Source of the DNA: Lampris incognitus | Taxonomy: Eukaryota; Chordata; Actinopteri; Lampriformes; Lampridae | Direction: 5' to 3' | Length of the DNA stretch: 64,000 bases | NCBI RefSeq assembly: GCF_029633865.1 | Contig: NC_079214.1 | Location: forward strand, 24,294,873-24,358,872 | Shown here: in pieces, positions 29,591 through 41,499 of the stretch | Position numbering within the stretch: position 1 is the first letter of the stretch | Layout: every line of letters starts with the position of its first letter | Made by a program: the position numbers and the translations under genes | Notes under the pieces: generated by a model | Databases searched by the model: none | Told to the model about the DNA's origin: nothing | The model's input: the letters and a program-made list of their open reading frames with translations, nothing else

Positions 29591-30899
29591 AAGAAAGAAA
29601 AGAAATGGTTATTTTTCCTCATCACTTTTGCGTAGGTCCCGTGTCACTAACATATGTTCTTCACAGACATCATTTGCCATGTGTGGCATTTAACTAATCA
29701 AAAATGAACTTTGTCACAATATTCATTTATACCACAAGACTTTTTTGGTAAGATAATCAACTTCTTGACCATGTTTCCTCTAATAAGTAATGTATAGGCA
29801 GACTCACGGGCTAAAAATTAAACAATGTCAGTGTCTATATGACATGTAGCCATTGTCCTCTGACTGTGGCTGATTTTGGAGAGGAGCAAAGATGGTGTGG
29901 GCAGAAACCCAGGGGTGTTTTGTTGCTCCTCCTTGCAGCATTCATGCTCATGGCACAAATAGGTGCCTCTGAATGTGCTCAGCAGATGGGTGGCCCGAAA
30001 AATGAAGCCGTGGTATCATGTCTGGGATGAAAGAGGCAAATGTTCCCGCCTCAAGAGATTAGGACTTAGCCCTCAGTTCGCTGTTGCATTCTGCTTCATT
30101 CTGTTCGATTCAGTCAGTAGTCTGGCACGCTCCGTGCGTCAGCTGCAAATGGATTTGTAAAAGTTCGACTACTAAATTTCTCTGCCTCAAGGTCAGCAAA
30201 TCTGTTAATTCTGCTTTGAGAGTGCGGTTTGCTCATGCGTCCCTCTTCCCCGAAAGTATTTTTAGTGAGAGCATTTGGCACTGACAGGTGGAATAGTGAA
30301 CAAAGGTGTCTGCTTCTACTGTATTTGCCTTTCCCTCCAGCAACGTTTTTAATAACGCTTTCATTTTAAATGGTCCTGGGTATTCTTGATCACATAACAA
30401 CACATAACAGCCTTTCATCCGCAGGTTTTACCGTGAGCTATTTCCTCATGCTGCCTATATAACATGAACAGTTTCCTCGCCCATCTTGAACAATATGCAC
30501 AGCTGTTTCCCTAAGTGCAAATGAGACACATTAGGGGCTTTTGCAGTCTATAAATTAGAATCCAGTCTCTTGTCTCTCTTGAAGGTATCTGACTTAAGCA
30601 TTAACCTTCACACAGGAGGGTCAACTCTGTTACACACACACACCACACGATAGTACACTGTGTGAGCAGGAAAAATATAGATTATCTTTCAGTGCTACTT
30701 TTTGCATTTTCCATCGTAAAGAAGGGAGATATTTCAGAAGAGTTGCTTAATTCAAGGACAGATTACTACTTGTTTTTTTTTCATGATTGCAAAAAGAAAA
30801 AAGAAAAAAAAAATCACGAAATAAGTATCCTTTAGCAGAGATGCATTGAGATGCCATTAAACAGATGGTGGAGTTGCATGTAGGATAATTCAATGGTGT
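29591..30899. other. Unique DNA, no gene seen
   Basis: Nothing recognisable. Confidence 0.45.
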
Positions 30900-31770
30900 T
30901 TGGAGAATGACCCAGAAGTGGGCTTCCGGTGTGGGAAGTTGGCGGCGCGAATTCATGTTCGCAGCAGCCTCACCCAGTACCGGTGTGGGAAGATGGCGGC
31001 GCGAATCCACATTTGTGGCGGCCTCACCCTGTACCGTCAATGCAGGGTCTTTGTCCACGCCTGCATCTGAGTTTTTGTCTTTGTTTGTTGGCTGGGAGAG
31101 CTGGCGTTGGATCGGCTGTGAGAGCTTGGTCTGCTGCGCTGTCGGCTCAGGGACTGCGGCCTTGCCCAGAGCTGCACCCAAGGAGGTAACACCGAGGGTG
31201 GTCTGACAGGACACGGAAGTGGGGCAGGCTAAGCTAACTGCTAGCCCATGCAGACCGGCAGTTCCGATAACACTGAGGGCAGTCTGGAGGCGGCCTCACC
31301 TGGCGTTGACTGTGGTGTTTTCGATGTCGCCGTGTGGAGTGCGGTGAGGTGTGTCAAGGGTGTCTGGCTGGGAGAGCTGGTGCTGGATTGGCTGGAGGTC
31401 TTGGTCTGCTTCGTTCGGTTGCCACAGGGACCACAGCCCCTGCCTGGAGTTGCGCCCAGCGAGGAAACATGGATGGCGGTCTGACAGGACGCGTAATCGG
31501 GGCAGGCTATGCTAACTACTAGCCCATGCAGACCGGTGGTTCCGACAGTTATCCTGGCTGGCATTTATTCCCTTAGACAGTGTTTTTTTTTTGTTGTTTG
31601 TTTAGTTTAGATATATGTGTTAGTTTGAATGAGTGTGTTCTTGTAGTTCTTGAATGTTTTTTTGTCTGTATGTTGCACTGCTGTGGGCTGGGGGAAATGG
31701 CATTTCATTTAATTTCATTTCATGTGCATGAGGTGAAATGACAAATAAAGTGTTCCTAAATTCCTAATCT
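30900..31770 (+). mobile_element. GC-rich composite retroelement-like repeat without ORF
   Basis: It starts with two tandem units of about 52 bp, each with a GGTGTGGGAAG(T/A)TGGCGGCGCG word, resembling the start of a LINE 5' UTR. Two longer tandem units of about 280 bp follow, anchored by GCTGGGAGAGCTGG (31091 and 31368) and GGTCTGACAGGAC (31198 and 31478). It ends in an AT-rich 3' part with TTTCATTTAATTTCATTTC and AAATAAAGTGTTCCTAAATT. No reading frame carries a known domain. The layout suggests a non-autonomous element joining a 5' UTR-type promoter region to a 3' tail. That is inference. Confidence 0.5.
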
Positions 31771-32571
31771 GAGATAAATGTAGAGGGAATATGAATATTT
31801 GAGGTATTGATCACATAGAATTGAAAATAAATTTGAGATTTTTTTTTTAAGAAAAAAATTGTTGATTCTGGATAAGGGATTAAGGTGCATGAACAGCATG
31901 TGCACTTTCTAGTAGCTGGATTTAGTAGTTGTCAGCTGGCTGCCAAGGTTGAAGTCCTTCATGTGTTGTTTGATTGCTGCTAGATTTCCAAAGCCTGAAG
32001 CTGCTGGAGTTATTGGCTCTGTCTGATTTTGGGTTGATGACTGTTAAATTCAAGACTATTGTATTGGCAGAGAAATCTGATAATGGAAGAAAAGTGTGAT
32101 ATACAAATGTGAGATTATCAGTGTCTGGACTTTAGAGACTAACTATTAATGTTATTAATTGAACCCTTGATAACGATGTTCAGCCCTTTTGGGTTGTTAT
32201 GGATTTATAGAACACTGTCAATGATCATCATTGAAATGCTGCTATTTTTTGTTATATGATGCTGAAAATGTGTGGTTAAATATTGTGATATTGGATTTAC
32301 TGTGCTCGGATTGGTTTCTTGTAAAATTCAACAATGTGTTTCAGGGTTGTTAAGGTGGTTTAAGACCTTTGTTAAGTATGCAACTGAATTATTATCATAT
32401 ATGTTCCAAGTTAAATATTTGATTGTATCCAGTATGTGTTTTATGGTATGAGGATTCCCATGTGTTAGCCTTGTCAACCCATGAACCCACTGCAATCTTT
32501 GGTACTTTATAACACTGGAAGTGTAGTGGATCATATGCGAATCCGGGGAAATACCGGCAGTAAACAAGTTG
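31771..32571. other. Unique AT-rich DNA, no gene seen
   Basis: No recognised element. Confidence 0.45.
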
Positions 32572-32689
32572 CCATTACTGCAGTGGCATCTCCCTACAAT
32601 AAGCACACATTTGAATGCAAGCTGTCATAAAAAGTGTGCAGTTTTCTACTTTTATCTGTACTTTCTAAGTAACATTGATTTTGACAAGG

Positions 32690-32909
32690 ATGTTTAGGAG
32701 TTCAGGAAGAACCTGTGCAGGTCTTGGCTGCTCCAACAAGTAGTGTCAAACTTAAATGTGAAATACACAAGCCTTTACTTCATGAAGAGTTCCCCTGTCT
32801 GAGACCATACTCTTTACATAGAGTCCCTGGGCGTGCAGAGGACCAAGATGTTCGCCAGAAGTGGATCAAGAATATTAACAGGAAGGACTTTGTTTCCAAT
32901 AAATTTTGA
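32690..32909 (+). pseudogene. Possible THAP-domain relic
   Basis: Reading from about 32715, CAGLGCSNK looks like the first Cys pair (C-x4-C) of a THAP zinc finger but is followed by in-frame stops. In a different frame, LHRVPGRAEDQDVR and KWIKNINRKDFVSNKF match the HRFP, Trp and basic segments of a THAP domain before a stop at 32907. The expected C-x2-H end is missing. So the piece would be frame-broken and truncated. THAP domains occur in host factors and in P-element or Kolobok-type transposases, and I cannot tell which this came from. A 17-bp inverted repeat flanks the region (32572-32588 and 33346-33362). Confidence 0.35.
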
Positions 32910-34581
32910 CCCTCTATGAGTGACATGTAATTGGTATTTTGAGCTCATCACATGCTAAATGATTAATGAAATAATATTGAATACCTATAAAACAACATGA
33001 ATTTGTATTTTTAAAAATTTACTAACTGGTCTGTAATGATTAAATGCAACTTTTGATTGATTATGCTACCTAGCTAGTACAGTAGTATATTACACAGCAC
33101 TGCATCACTTAAACTGTGGCGGATGGTCAAGTGGTCAATTTTTTCTCTATTTCTCTATTCTTTATTTCTGGCTATTGTCATAAACAATATCTAACTAATA
33201 TTTAAAATTTGAATAATGTTAAGGTCGCCATCCATATAAGGTACCTTCATCAGTAACTGGGGGTCACTGCCTAACGTCATCAATCCAGCTACCCATGCTG
33301 CTGTCACTGCCAGCAGGCAGCAGCAGACTCTGACTCACTACGACTTGCCACTGCAGTAATGGTGGCGCCGCTACATGGCGGAACGCACAAATCAGTTGCC
33401 AGATTCATGTATAGCACATGGTAATTGTGGTACAATACAGCTATTCCTTCAAGGTGATTAAAAGCGATAATAGATATCTAAAACATGATGTATTTCACAA
33501 AAAGTTTCCAGGATATAACAAAATCAGTAATCATATAGATGGAGATGACTTCTCTGCCATGCCTTCTCACCAGCAAATTCATAGTTTACGTTTTAAGCAC
33601 AAAAGCCATTTTTCTCTTGGTTGTGGGTCAGGGAACTTGTGTGCAGGAAACTGAGCAAGTATAATGAGCAACAATGGGAACAACAAAAGCAACAATGTCT
33701 TGAACTTGTACAAACCAACAACCAAAACAACAATTCCACTAAATTGAAACATACACACACACAGACATATACACACAGAAAAAAACATACACACACAGAA
33801 ACAAAGATGCATGTAAGTACATAGACAACTTCTTGCTCTCTCCTCCAGATGTATACAGCCCCCACACGCACGCACACACACACTGCAGTATGAGCATGAT
33901 GCATGCAACATGCATAGAGTGATAGATGTATTAGCACTAGCACAGAGGATTTTTTGGACGATGATATAGAAGCTTAGACGCAGTGTATTCTCATAGGTGT
34001 AGGCACTGTGGGGAAGACTGAGCAGGAGAACACTGATTGCTCTGTCGATAGAGTACACAGTAAGGACTTCATTGCATCAAAAGACTGCCTTACTCATCAG
34101 CACTGATTGCACATACACAAAACCATCAGTGAAATTTCCCTTTAAGCTATTAGTTGCGTCAGTCATTTTTCCTATTGTCCATTTTGAGGCTTGTAGAACA
34201 GTCACCGCCGCACGTACAGTTGGTCTACTGTAGAAGTGGCCCTTTTGCCCTTCTTCTTTTCATGCTTTTGAATAAAGCACTATTTCTAGATTTGTTAATC
34301 TCACAAGGGAATTAGCCATTGATCCCAAATTTTGTTCCTTCAAGTTATTTTTTCAGTTGTTTTGAATCAGTTACTTGTCTTTGTGTTAATTTTACTATGA
34401 TCAGTTTAGGACCACTACTTTAACCTCTGAGACGACTCTACACAAGAGGAAGGAGATAATGTTTACTTACCCAGAGGGGGATTTTTCATTATGTTGACCA
34501 CGAATTCTCGTACTGCATATTCAGTATTTCACCAATTCTTCCACTTTTATATTGATTTCAGAGGATATTACATTATCACGC
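32910..34581. other. Unique DNA with CA-rich patch
   Basis: An interrupted (ACAC)n/(CAGA)n patch lies at 33748-33880. No other feature recognised. Confidence 0.45.
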
Positions 34582-34877
34582 ATACCATATTCCCGAACTA
34601 TAAATCACTGGGTTTTTTTTTTACTTGTCTGGCTGGTCTTGCGACTTATATTCCGAAGCTACTTTTACAATGTAATTTTGGCGGACGAATGCATTGCTTT
34701 TCAACTAAGGCCACTAGATGGCTCTGTTTAATCTTGTGACTCAATTGAAAATACTGTACCGCCATAAAAATGCAACTTACACAGCGAAGCGACATGTTTT
34801 TTGCCTCGCAACAACGTGTTTTTTGCTGAATGTGACTTGTACGCTGTTGCAATGTGTAGTCTCGGAAAAACGGTACT
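34582..34877. mobile_element. Possible short inverted-repeat DNA element (MITE-like)
   Basis: The left end ATACCATATTCCCGAACTAT and the reversed right end (plus strand GTAGTCTCGGAAAAACGGTA) form imperfect terminal inverted repeats about 296 bp apart. The interior contains GCGACTTATATTCCGAAGC, a word common in a widespread fish non-autonomous DNA repeat. No ORF. I could not fix the target duplication. Confidence 0.4.
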
Positions 34878-35328
34878 TGCGCTACAGAATTGAGTTCTGA
34901 GGGAATCCTAAGCTTGTGTTTTCCAAGATAAATGCTACTTTTTATTGAGTCAATTAGACTAACCTTAACAGCAACAAAAACAGCATCTGTGACAAACACA
35001 AAACAAAGAAGAAGAAAAAAACACCTTAGCTCAACTAAATATGCACCAGTAATCCAGTTGAAGGAAAATTTCGGCTAGAGGATGGAGAAAAAAACACAAC
35101 TTCTCATTCAAACCACCAGGTATAGCCACTTTGAAAACAGCAATAAAACACATAAATTCTTGACTAATCAACCAAAACAAAAAGAAAAGTCAATTATTCA
35201 AGTAATTCAGAATTCAGATTAATATGCACACCCCGGAGGTCATCAGCATCACTTTTAAATACATTTTCGGTAAATTATACACCCAGACAAAGCACCAGAC
35301 TCCACAGCTATGAAGTCATCTGTTAATA
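34878..35328. other. Unique DNA, no gene seen
   Basis: No recognised feature. Confidence 0.45.
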
Positions 35329-35545
35329 CAGTGCATCCGGAAAGTATTCACACCCCTTCACGTTCCCCACATTTTGTTATGTTACAGCCTTATTCCAAAA
35401 TGGATTAAATTCTTTTTTTCCCTCATCAATCTACATACAATACCCCATAATGACAAAGCGAAAAAGGTTTTTTAGAAATTTTTGCAAATTTATTAAAAAT
35501 AAAAAACTGAAATATTGCATGTACATAAGTATTCACACCCTTTAC
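35329..35545. repeat. Left terminal inverted repeat of Tc1 element
   Basis: About 210 bp with two transposase-binding-like direct repeats. Matches the reverse complement of 36750-36963. Confidence 0.9.
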
Positions 35546-36565
35546 TCAGTACCTGGTTGAGGCACCCTTGGCAGCGATTACAGCCTCAAGTCTTCTTGGG
35601 TACGAAGCTACAGGCTTGGCACACCTATATTTGGGGTATTTCTCCCAGTCTTCTCTGCAGATCCTCTCGAGCTCTGTAAGGTTAGATGGGGAGCGTTGCT
35701 GCACAGCTATTTTCAGGTATTTCCAGAGATGTTCAATGGGGTTCAAGTCTGGGCTCTGGCTGGGACACTCAAGGACATTCACAGACTTGTCCCGAAGCCA
35801 CTCCTTCGTTGTCTTGGCTGTGTGCTTAGGGTCGTTGTCGTGTTGAAAGGTAAACCTTTGCCCCAGTCTGAGGTCCTGAGCGCTCTGGAGCAGGTTTTCA
35901 TCAAGGATCTCCCTGTACTTTGCTCCATTCATCTTTCCCTCGATCCTGACTAGTCTCCCAGTTCCTGTTGCTGAAGAACATCCCCACAGCATGATGCTGC
36001 CACCACCATGCTTCACTCTAGGGATGGTATTAGCAAGGTGATGAGAGGTGCCTGGTTTCTTCCAGACGTGACGTTTGGCATTCAGGCCAAAGAGTTCAAT
36101 CTTGGTTTCATCAGAACAGAGAATCTTGTTTCTCATGGTCTGAGAGTCCTTTAGGTGCTTTCTGGCAAACTCCAAGCAGGCTGTCATTTGCCTTTTACTG
36201 AGCAGAGGCTTCTGTCTGGCCACTCTACCATAGAGGCCTGATTGGTGGAGTGCTGCAGAGATGGTTGTCCTTCTGGAAGGTTCTCTCATCTCCACAGAGG
36301 AACACTGGAGCTCTGTCAGAGTGACCATCGGGTTCTTGGTCACCTCCCTGACCAAGGCCCTTCTCCCCCGATTGCTCAGTTTGGCTGGGCGGCCAGCTCT
36401 AGGAAGAGTCCTGGTGGATCCAAACTTCTTCCATTTATGAATGATGGAGACCACTGTGCTCTTCGGGACCTTTAAAGCTGTAGAAATTTTTTTGTACCCT
36501 TCCCCACTTCTGTGCCTCGATACAATCCTGTCTTGGAGGTCCACAGACAATTCCTTTGACTTCAT
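35546..36565 (-). CDS. Tc1-like transposase, intact 339-codon frame
   Basis: Cuts and joins transposon ends at TA targets in the nucleus. The frame is open over 339 codons, close to the usual length of about 340. Residues about 1-115 form two helix-turn-helix DNA-binding parts (PKSTVVSIIHKWKK) with an AT-hook-like linker GRPAKLSNRGRR. The catalytic triad is Asp152 (CSDETKIELFG), Asp243 (HDNDPKHT) and Glu278 (NPIEHLW), with exactly 34 residues between the last two (DD34E). The glycine-rich box KHGGGSIMLWG is present. The ATG at 36565 is in the normal position. Several residues look unusual for the family (for example Cys at 150, where Trp is common), so activity is uncertain even though the frame is unbroken. 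Confidence 0.93.
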   Translation of the reverse strand: MKSKELSVDLQDRIVSRHRSGEGYKKISTALKVPKSTVVSIIHKWKKFGSTRTLPRAGRPAKLSNRGRRALVREVTKNPMVTLTELQCSSVEMREPSRRTTISAALHQSGLYGRVARQKPLLSKRQMTACLEFARKHLKDSQTMRNKILCSDETKIELFGLNAKRHVWKKPGTSHHLANTIPRVKHGGGSIMLWGCSSATGTGRLVRIEGKMNGAKYREILDENLLQSAQDLRLGQRFTFQHDNDPKHTAKTTKEWLRDKSVNVLECPSQSPDLNPIEHLWKYLKIAVQQRSPSNLTELERICREDWEKYPKYRCAKPVASYPRRLEAVIAAKGASTRY

Positions 36566-36749
36566 GGCTTGGTTTCTGCTCTGACATGCACTGTCAACAG
36601 TGGCACCTTATATAGACAGGTGTGTGCCTTTCCAAATCATGTCCGATCCATTGAATTTACTACAGGTGGACTCCAATCAAGATGTAGAAACATCTCAAGG
36701 ATGATCAGTGGAAACAGGATGAACCTGAGCTCAATTTTGAGTGTCATAG

Positions 36750-36963
36750 CAAAGGGTGTGAATACTTATGTACATGCAATATTTGTTTTTTATTTTTAAT
36801 AAATTTGCAAAAATTTCTACAAAACCTTTTTCGCTTTGTCATTATGGGGTATTGTGTGTAGATTGATGAGAAAAAAAAGGAATTTAATCCATTTTGGAAT
36901 AAGGCTGTAACATAACAAAATGTGGGGAAAGTGAAGGGGTGTGAATACTTTCCGGATGCACTG
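36750..36963. repeat. Right terminal inverted repeat of Tc1 element
   Basis: The reverse complement of the left repeat, with the mirrored inner and outer ATACTT-containing words. Confidence 0.9.
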
Positions 36964-37264
36964 TATCATCAACACACCACAATTTTACAGAAGAACAATC
37001 TAAATATGTTGATTGATCCATTCATAGGCACCAAACAAGAGAAAGCTATGCATTCCATGCCAAATAACAAAGCTCTGGGGTCTGTTGAACGCTACAAATT
37101 TTACAGTTACAATAGCACCGTAGGTCATATTGAATATTTATAAAGATAGAAGTCATGTTGCAGGGAACTGACAACCCATATACGTCTCAAAATAAAATTT
37201 GCAGTAGGCCCACCATATGCTCTGCATTTTTTAATCACTGCTATTGGAAAGAATGGAATCCATT
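36964..37264. other. Unique DNA between Tc1 and SINE
   Basis: No feature except the left target duplication of the following SINE. Confidence 0.5.
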
Positions 37265-37692
37265 AGGGGGCGGCCAGGTAGCGTGGCGGTCTATTCCGTT
37301 GCCTACCAACATGGAGATCGCCAGTTCAAATCCCCCGTGTTACCTCCGGCTTGGTCGGGCGTCCCTACAGACACAACTGGCATCTGCGGGTGAGAAGCCG
37401 AACGTTGGTATGTGTCCTGGTCGCTGCACTAGCGCCTCCTCTGGTCGGTCAGGGCCCTTGTTCAGGGGGGAGGGGGAGCCTCCCATGCACTTTGTCCCCC
37501 TTACGAAACTCCTGATTGTCAGGTGAAATGAAGCGGCTGGCGACTCCACATATATCGAAGGAGGCATGTGGTAGTCTGCAGCCCTCTCCGGATTGGCAGA
37601 GGGGGTGAAGCAGCGACCGGGACAGCTCGGAAGAGTGGGGTAATTGGCCGGATACAATTGGGGAGAAAAAGGGGGAACCCCCCTCCCCCTAA
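37265..37692 (+). mobile_element. SINE family A, copy 6, with target duplication
   Basis: Flanked by AATGGAATCCATT (37252-37264) and AATGGAATCTATT (37693-37705). Complete head and body, with a small loss after GAGGGGGAG where the AACTGGGGGGAATAG stretch of relatives is absent. Confidence 0.92.
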
Positions 37693-39724
37693 AATGGAAT
37701 CTATTGTAATAAACTACTGGTAAACGGCAACCTTTACTACTAAGACATAAACTCACATATACCTTTTCAAACACATCAGTTTTTCATGGACTTTGGAGCA
37801 TCAACAGAGCACCATAATGGGTTTTATTTTTTGTGACATTCGTTTAGCGCCATAGTGATCACTGACCTATTTCGTTGCTTAACAGTCAACAAAATAAATC
37901 AATGACCGCTGTCAAATAGACAAGTTTGGTTATATCATTCATTTATTGCGATATATAGATAAAATATGTGCACACCACATTGTCTGGCTGGTGTCTAAAC
38001 CTGGCTTCTCTTGTTGGCTGGGGTCTATCCAGCTACAGTCCCAACATTTCAGACGCATGTTTATGCTGGCACAGTGTCAAGATGGTAGACTCACACACGT
38101 GCAGTTCATCCCAAACCCTACAGCTCATCAGCTTCCCTCTTTCAAATGGTTTCCCGTTTTATCCAAACCACAAGGTACCCAGTGTTGACCACAGTTGTCA
38201 TATTTATGCCCAGTTATATCTGAGCTGTAGACAGACACACGATGATAACGGGTTCAAAACATATTCAAAGAAGCATGAATCAGTGCTCTATTTGGCTATA
38301 TATATAAAAAAAGAATTAAAAAAAAGTGTTGGTGGCTGGCAGCAGCCATGACTGTGATTTTCAAGGGATTTGGTGAGAGAGGATGGGGGATTGAATAGAG
38401 GCATAGATGGCTGGCGGAGGGGAGGCCCCCTGCATCAAGGACGAGGTGGGTCTAGTCCCTCATCACTTACTTATGCATGGCTTGGATTCTTCCATGATTT
38501 AACTAATCATCATCTGTCTTTCATCCACCACTTGTCAGGGGACTTGGCTCCGGCAAACCACTTTCATAGTGTGCCAGCGCTTCATAATTAATGGGCCCTG
38601 TGTCATCCAGCTTGTTTTATCTTTCACTCCTGCCATCTTTCTCAACCTCTAACTCTTCTAAATACTGCTGGATGGGATAGTGTGTCTTTCGGCACCACAG
38701 TGTGTTTGTTAGGATATGGATGGACCAAATTAAATGATATGGTCAATTTACTGTGCAGATGAAAATGTTTGTTTTTGTTGGCTGGAAGAGTATATGTGGT
38801 GGTGAGTGTCATGTCCCCAGTGAAATGCTAAGTCCCACCCTACACATGGAGGGTGATGGACCGGGATCTTCTAAAAGATGTTATAGGTCACAGGTGGTAG
38901 AGGTCTGAGCACCTGGAACAGAGAATCTCCAAAATATTCCTGCCCATTCAGTAAAAGAAAAGGAAAAATCCTAGTGAATATTCTGTTTTACAGGTATTAG
39001 CTGATTTTGTTATGAGCTGCTTTTGTTTTCTCTGTAACATGACATTTTCAGACTAATAATGACAAGGACAAAAAGGTGTTGCGAATCATACACACCATAG
39101 AAAATCTATGCCAAGCCTATATACCTACTGATTATTTTTATTGCGGTGTCTTAGGGGAGAAAAAATGTTGATGAATAGATATACTCGTCATTATTGCATG
39201 CATATACTGTAAAATACTGTGTGATTAATGAGATGATTAAGTGGGCCAGTTTTATGGCCCAGTCTTGGGTTTACATGCATGTCCCTCCCCTTATTCAACC
39301 AAGCACCAGTTCATTTCCTATATATTGTATGTACTGTGATGACAAATGTGCTCAATTTCTATTGAGCAATAATTTTAGCATTAAAATAAACATAGATCAA
39401 TCAGAGCTTAGGCAATTTTTGCATTTAGAGCAACCACTTTTTCTTCTGTTCCTTTTTAAATGTGTATTTTGCATCCAAAAGAAAAAGGGCTTGTGAGAGC
39501 AAATCTCAATTTTCCAACAGCATCCTGCATCCTTGTGTATTTTACCTGTAAATGCTGAGCAGGGACATCACTCTCTAAGTGTTCACTCTTCTGTCCTCTC
39601 CCTCCCTCTTTCACTATCATTTCTGTCTTTCTACAATGCTCCTACAAATTATTTCACAATAGAGATGGCCTTCTCTTGCAAAAAAGAACCTATGCAAACT
39701 GCGCAAATATACATGCACACACAG

Positions 39725-39759
<35 letters not shown>

Positions 39760-40639
39760 CTCTCTCTCTCCGTCAACAATCATGCAAACAGACCACAATT
39801 AATTTTCTCTGCTTTCACATCCTAAAATTAAGGTTCTATTTATTAGACATTTACCTAGGCTCTCCACCACTAGTGCATACAGCTTTGCCCAGGAAAGGGA
39901 TAACATTACAGTGACAAATCAATTTCTTCCACTCATTGTCAGCTCTCTCCTCTATACAGGTCCTGTCACTGGTTTAATGAGAGGGATTACCCATAATCCT
40001 CAGTTATCTGGATGCCTGTATTCTCCCCGTATCCCACTCAGTCCTTCCAGCTCCCGTGGTGCTGAGCAGTGACCAGGGGCCGCTTTCACATCCTGCAGGC
40101 CAGTTAGCTTGCCTAATAGTGATTAGCTGGACGAAGACGTGGTAATCAGTGGCAGGCTCAATTTAGATCTTGTACACATGCTATTGCTGTCCACACATTG
40201 TTGCAATCACGATTAGCTGTCTGTACATATAAGCTTGTTAAGCAGAGAAGTTAGCATAGCCGACAAGGTCAGTGTGAGTCCATATCTTCCGAGCTAACTT
40301 CAGCAAGAGTGTGGAGCATTGCCGATTTAGGATAGGTGGTTCTGTGCAACACTGACATAAAGCTATGCCTTGGCTACAGTGGTATGGTTTTGAAGAAAGT
40401 GGGTGTTCAGGGGGTGGGCTAAAGCCAAGCTGTTAGGAGGCCTGTCGGCTCAGGGACAATGGAAGTGTTAGACTCTGTAGCGAAGTGAGTAGGGGGGAGT
40501 CGGGTGGAGGGGGGGGTAGAGGGGGAGGCTGCCCCAGGCCCACAGTTCTCTCCAGTTACAAAGAGGTCCACCTTGGGGCCCATCTGCCTGAGTGAACATA
40601 TATTTTTGTTGTTTAGTTGAATATTTTGAATAACTCAGC
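37693..40639. other. 2.9 kb of unique DNA
   Basis: No exon recognised. It holds the CA/CT run at 39726-39770 and a non-repetitive block at 40080-40260 (GTGATTAGCTGGACG, CACGATTAGCTGTC) that may be regulatory. Open frames are short and lack motifs. Confidence 0.4.
39726..39770. repeat. Compound (CA)n(CT)n microsatellite
   Basis: About 15 CA units followed by about 7 CT units. Confidence 0.9.
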
Positions 40640-40783
40640 CACTAAGGATGCACAAGCCAGCACATTCTTAGTACCGGTCCCAAGTCCACATAAATGGGGA
40701 GGGTTGCGTCAGGAAGGGCATCTGCGCAAAACCTTTGCCAAATCAAATATGCAAATCATAAATCAGATTTCCATTCTGTCACG

Positions 40784-41198
40784 CCGGGGGCAGGAATACA
40801 GGCTCCAAATGCACGACTCAGAGACGGACTGGGCTAGAACAATGTTTTAATGAAACAAATCAACTTACAGACAGCAGGGAAGGCTCGAAACAGGATGTGG
40901 TGCATCCAGCAACTAAGAGTCCATATGTGTGTATGTGCGTGTCTGTGAGATGATCCGACAAAGCGCCTGGGCAACCAGGGTGAATATATAACCTGAGACA
41001 GCCAATCAGGGAAATGGTGGACAAGTGAGCAGGGCAGGGCAGGAACTTGAACCGCAAGCCAAGTAAGGGGCTGGGGATCAGCTGAGCACCGCATGGGCAG
41101 TCAGGGGCAATCAGCGTTAAACATGTAAATGGGGCACAGGTGAGCCGAAATACCAATCGGGATGGAGAACAGGCAAGCCCCGATGACAGGACAGGACC
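40784..41198 (-). repeat. 3' LTR of nested LTR element
   Basis: On the plus strand it begins TGTCACGCCGGGGGCAGG. Preceded on the minus strand by a purine-rich GAGGCGGAGG that may be the polypurine tract. Confidence 0.65.
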
Positions 41199-41499
41199 TC
41201 CGCCTCAAGGGACGGATTCCAGACATCCCAAACGAACGGAGCGGGAGCACCAAGCAGGATGGTTGGAGGGGGTCTGGGGGAGGGCTTTGGGACCAAGTGG
41301 TCTGGGAGTAGATGAATGGGGCCAGGGTTCTCAGGCAGATGGCCTGAGAGCTGGACCGATGGATACAACTGATCTGCAAGGCGACCAGAATGCAGGACCG
41401 AAGGGCAGAGTAGCTCCGGCAGACAGGGAGGTGGATGACCCGGAGGTCGGTGATGTGGGCGGGTCAGCCACTCAGGAGGCTGGCAACGCAGACAGGACT

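Larger units (their letters stand above)
35329..36963 (-). mobile_element. Complete Tc1-type DNA transposon, 1635 bp
   Basis: Bounded by the TA dinucleotide on both sides (35327-35328 and 36964-36965). Both ends read CAGTGCATCCGGAAAGTATT inward. The terminal inverted repeats are about 210 bp, and each contains an outer and an inner copy of a GTATTCACACCC-type word (35339/35522 and the mirrored 36934/36759), the IR/DR layout typical of Tc1 elements. One transposase gene on the minus strand fills the middle. The whole structure is consistent with cut-and-paste transposition. Divergence between the two repeats is low by eye. Confidence 0.95.

Noticed and set aside
31840..33060. Possible host exon near the THAP-like peptides
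   Set aside because: The frame is broken by stops and the C-terminal C-x2-H part is missing. Described as a relic instead.
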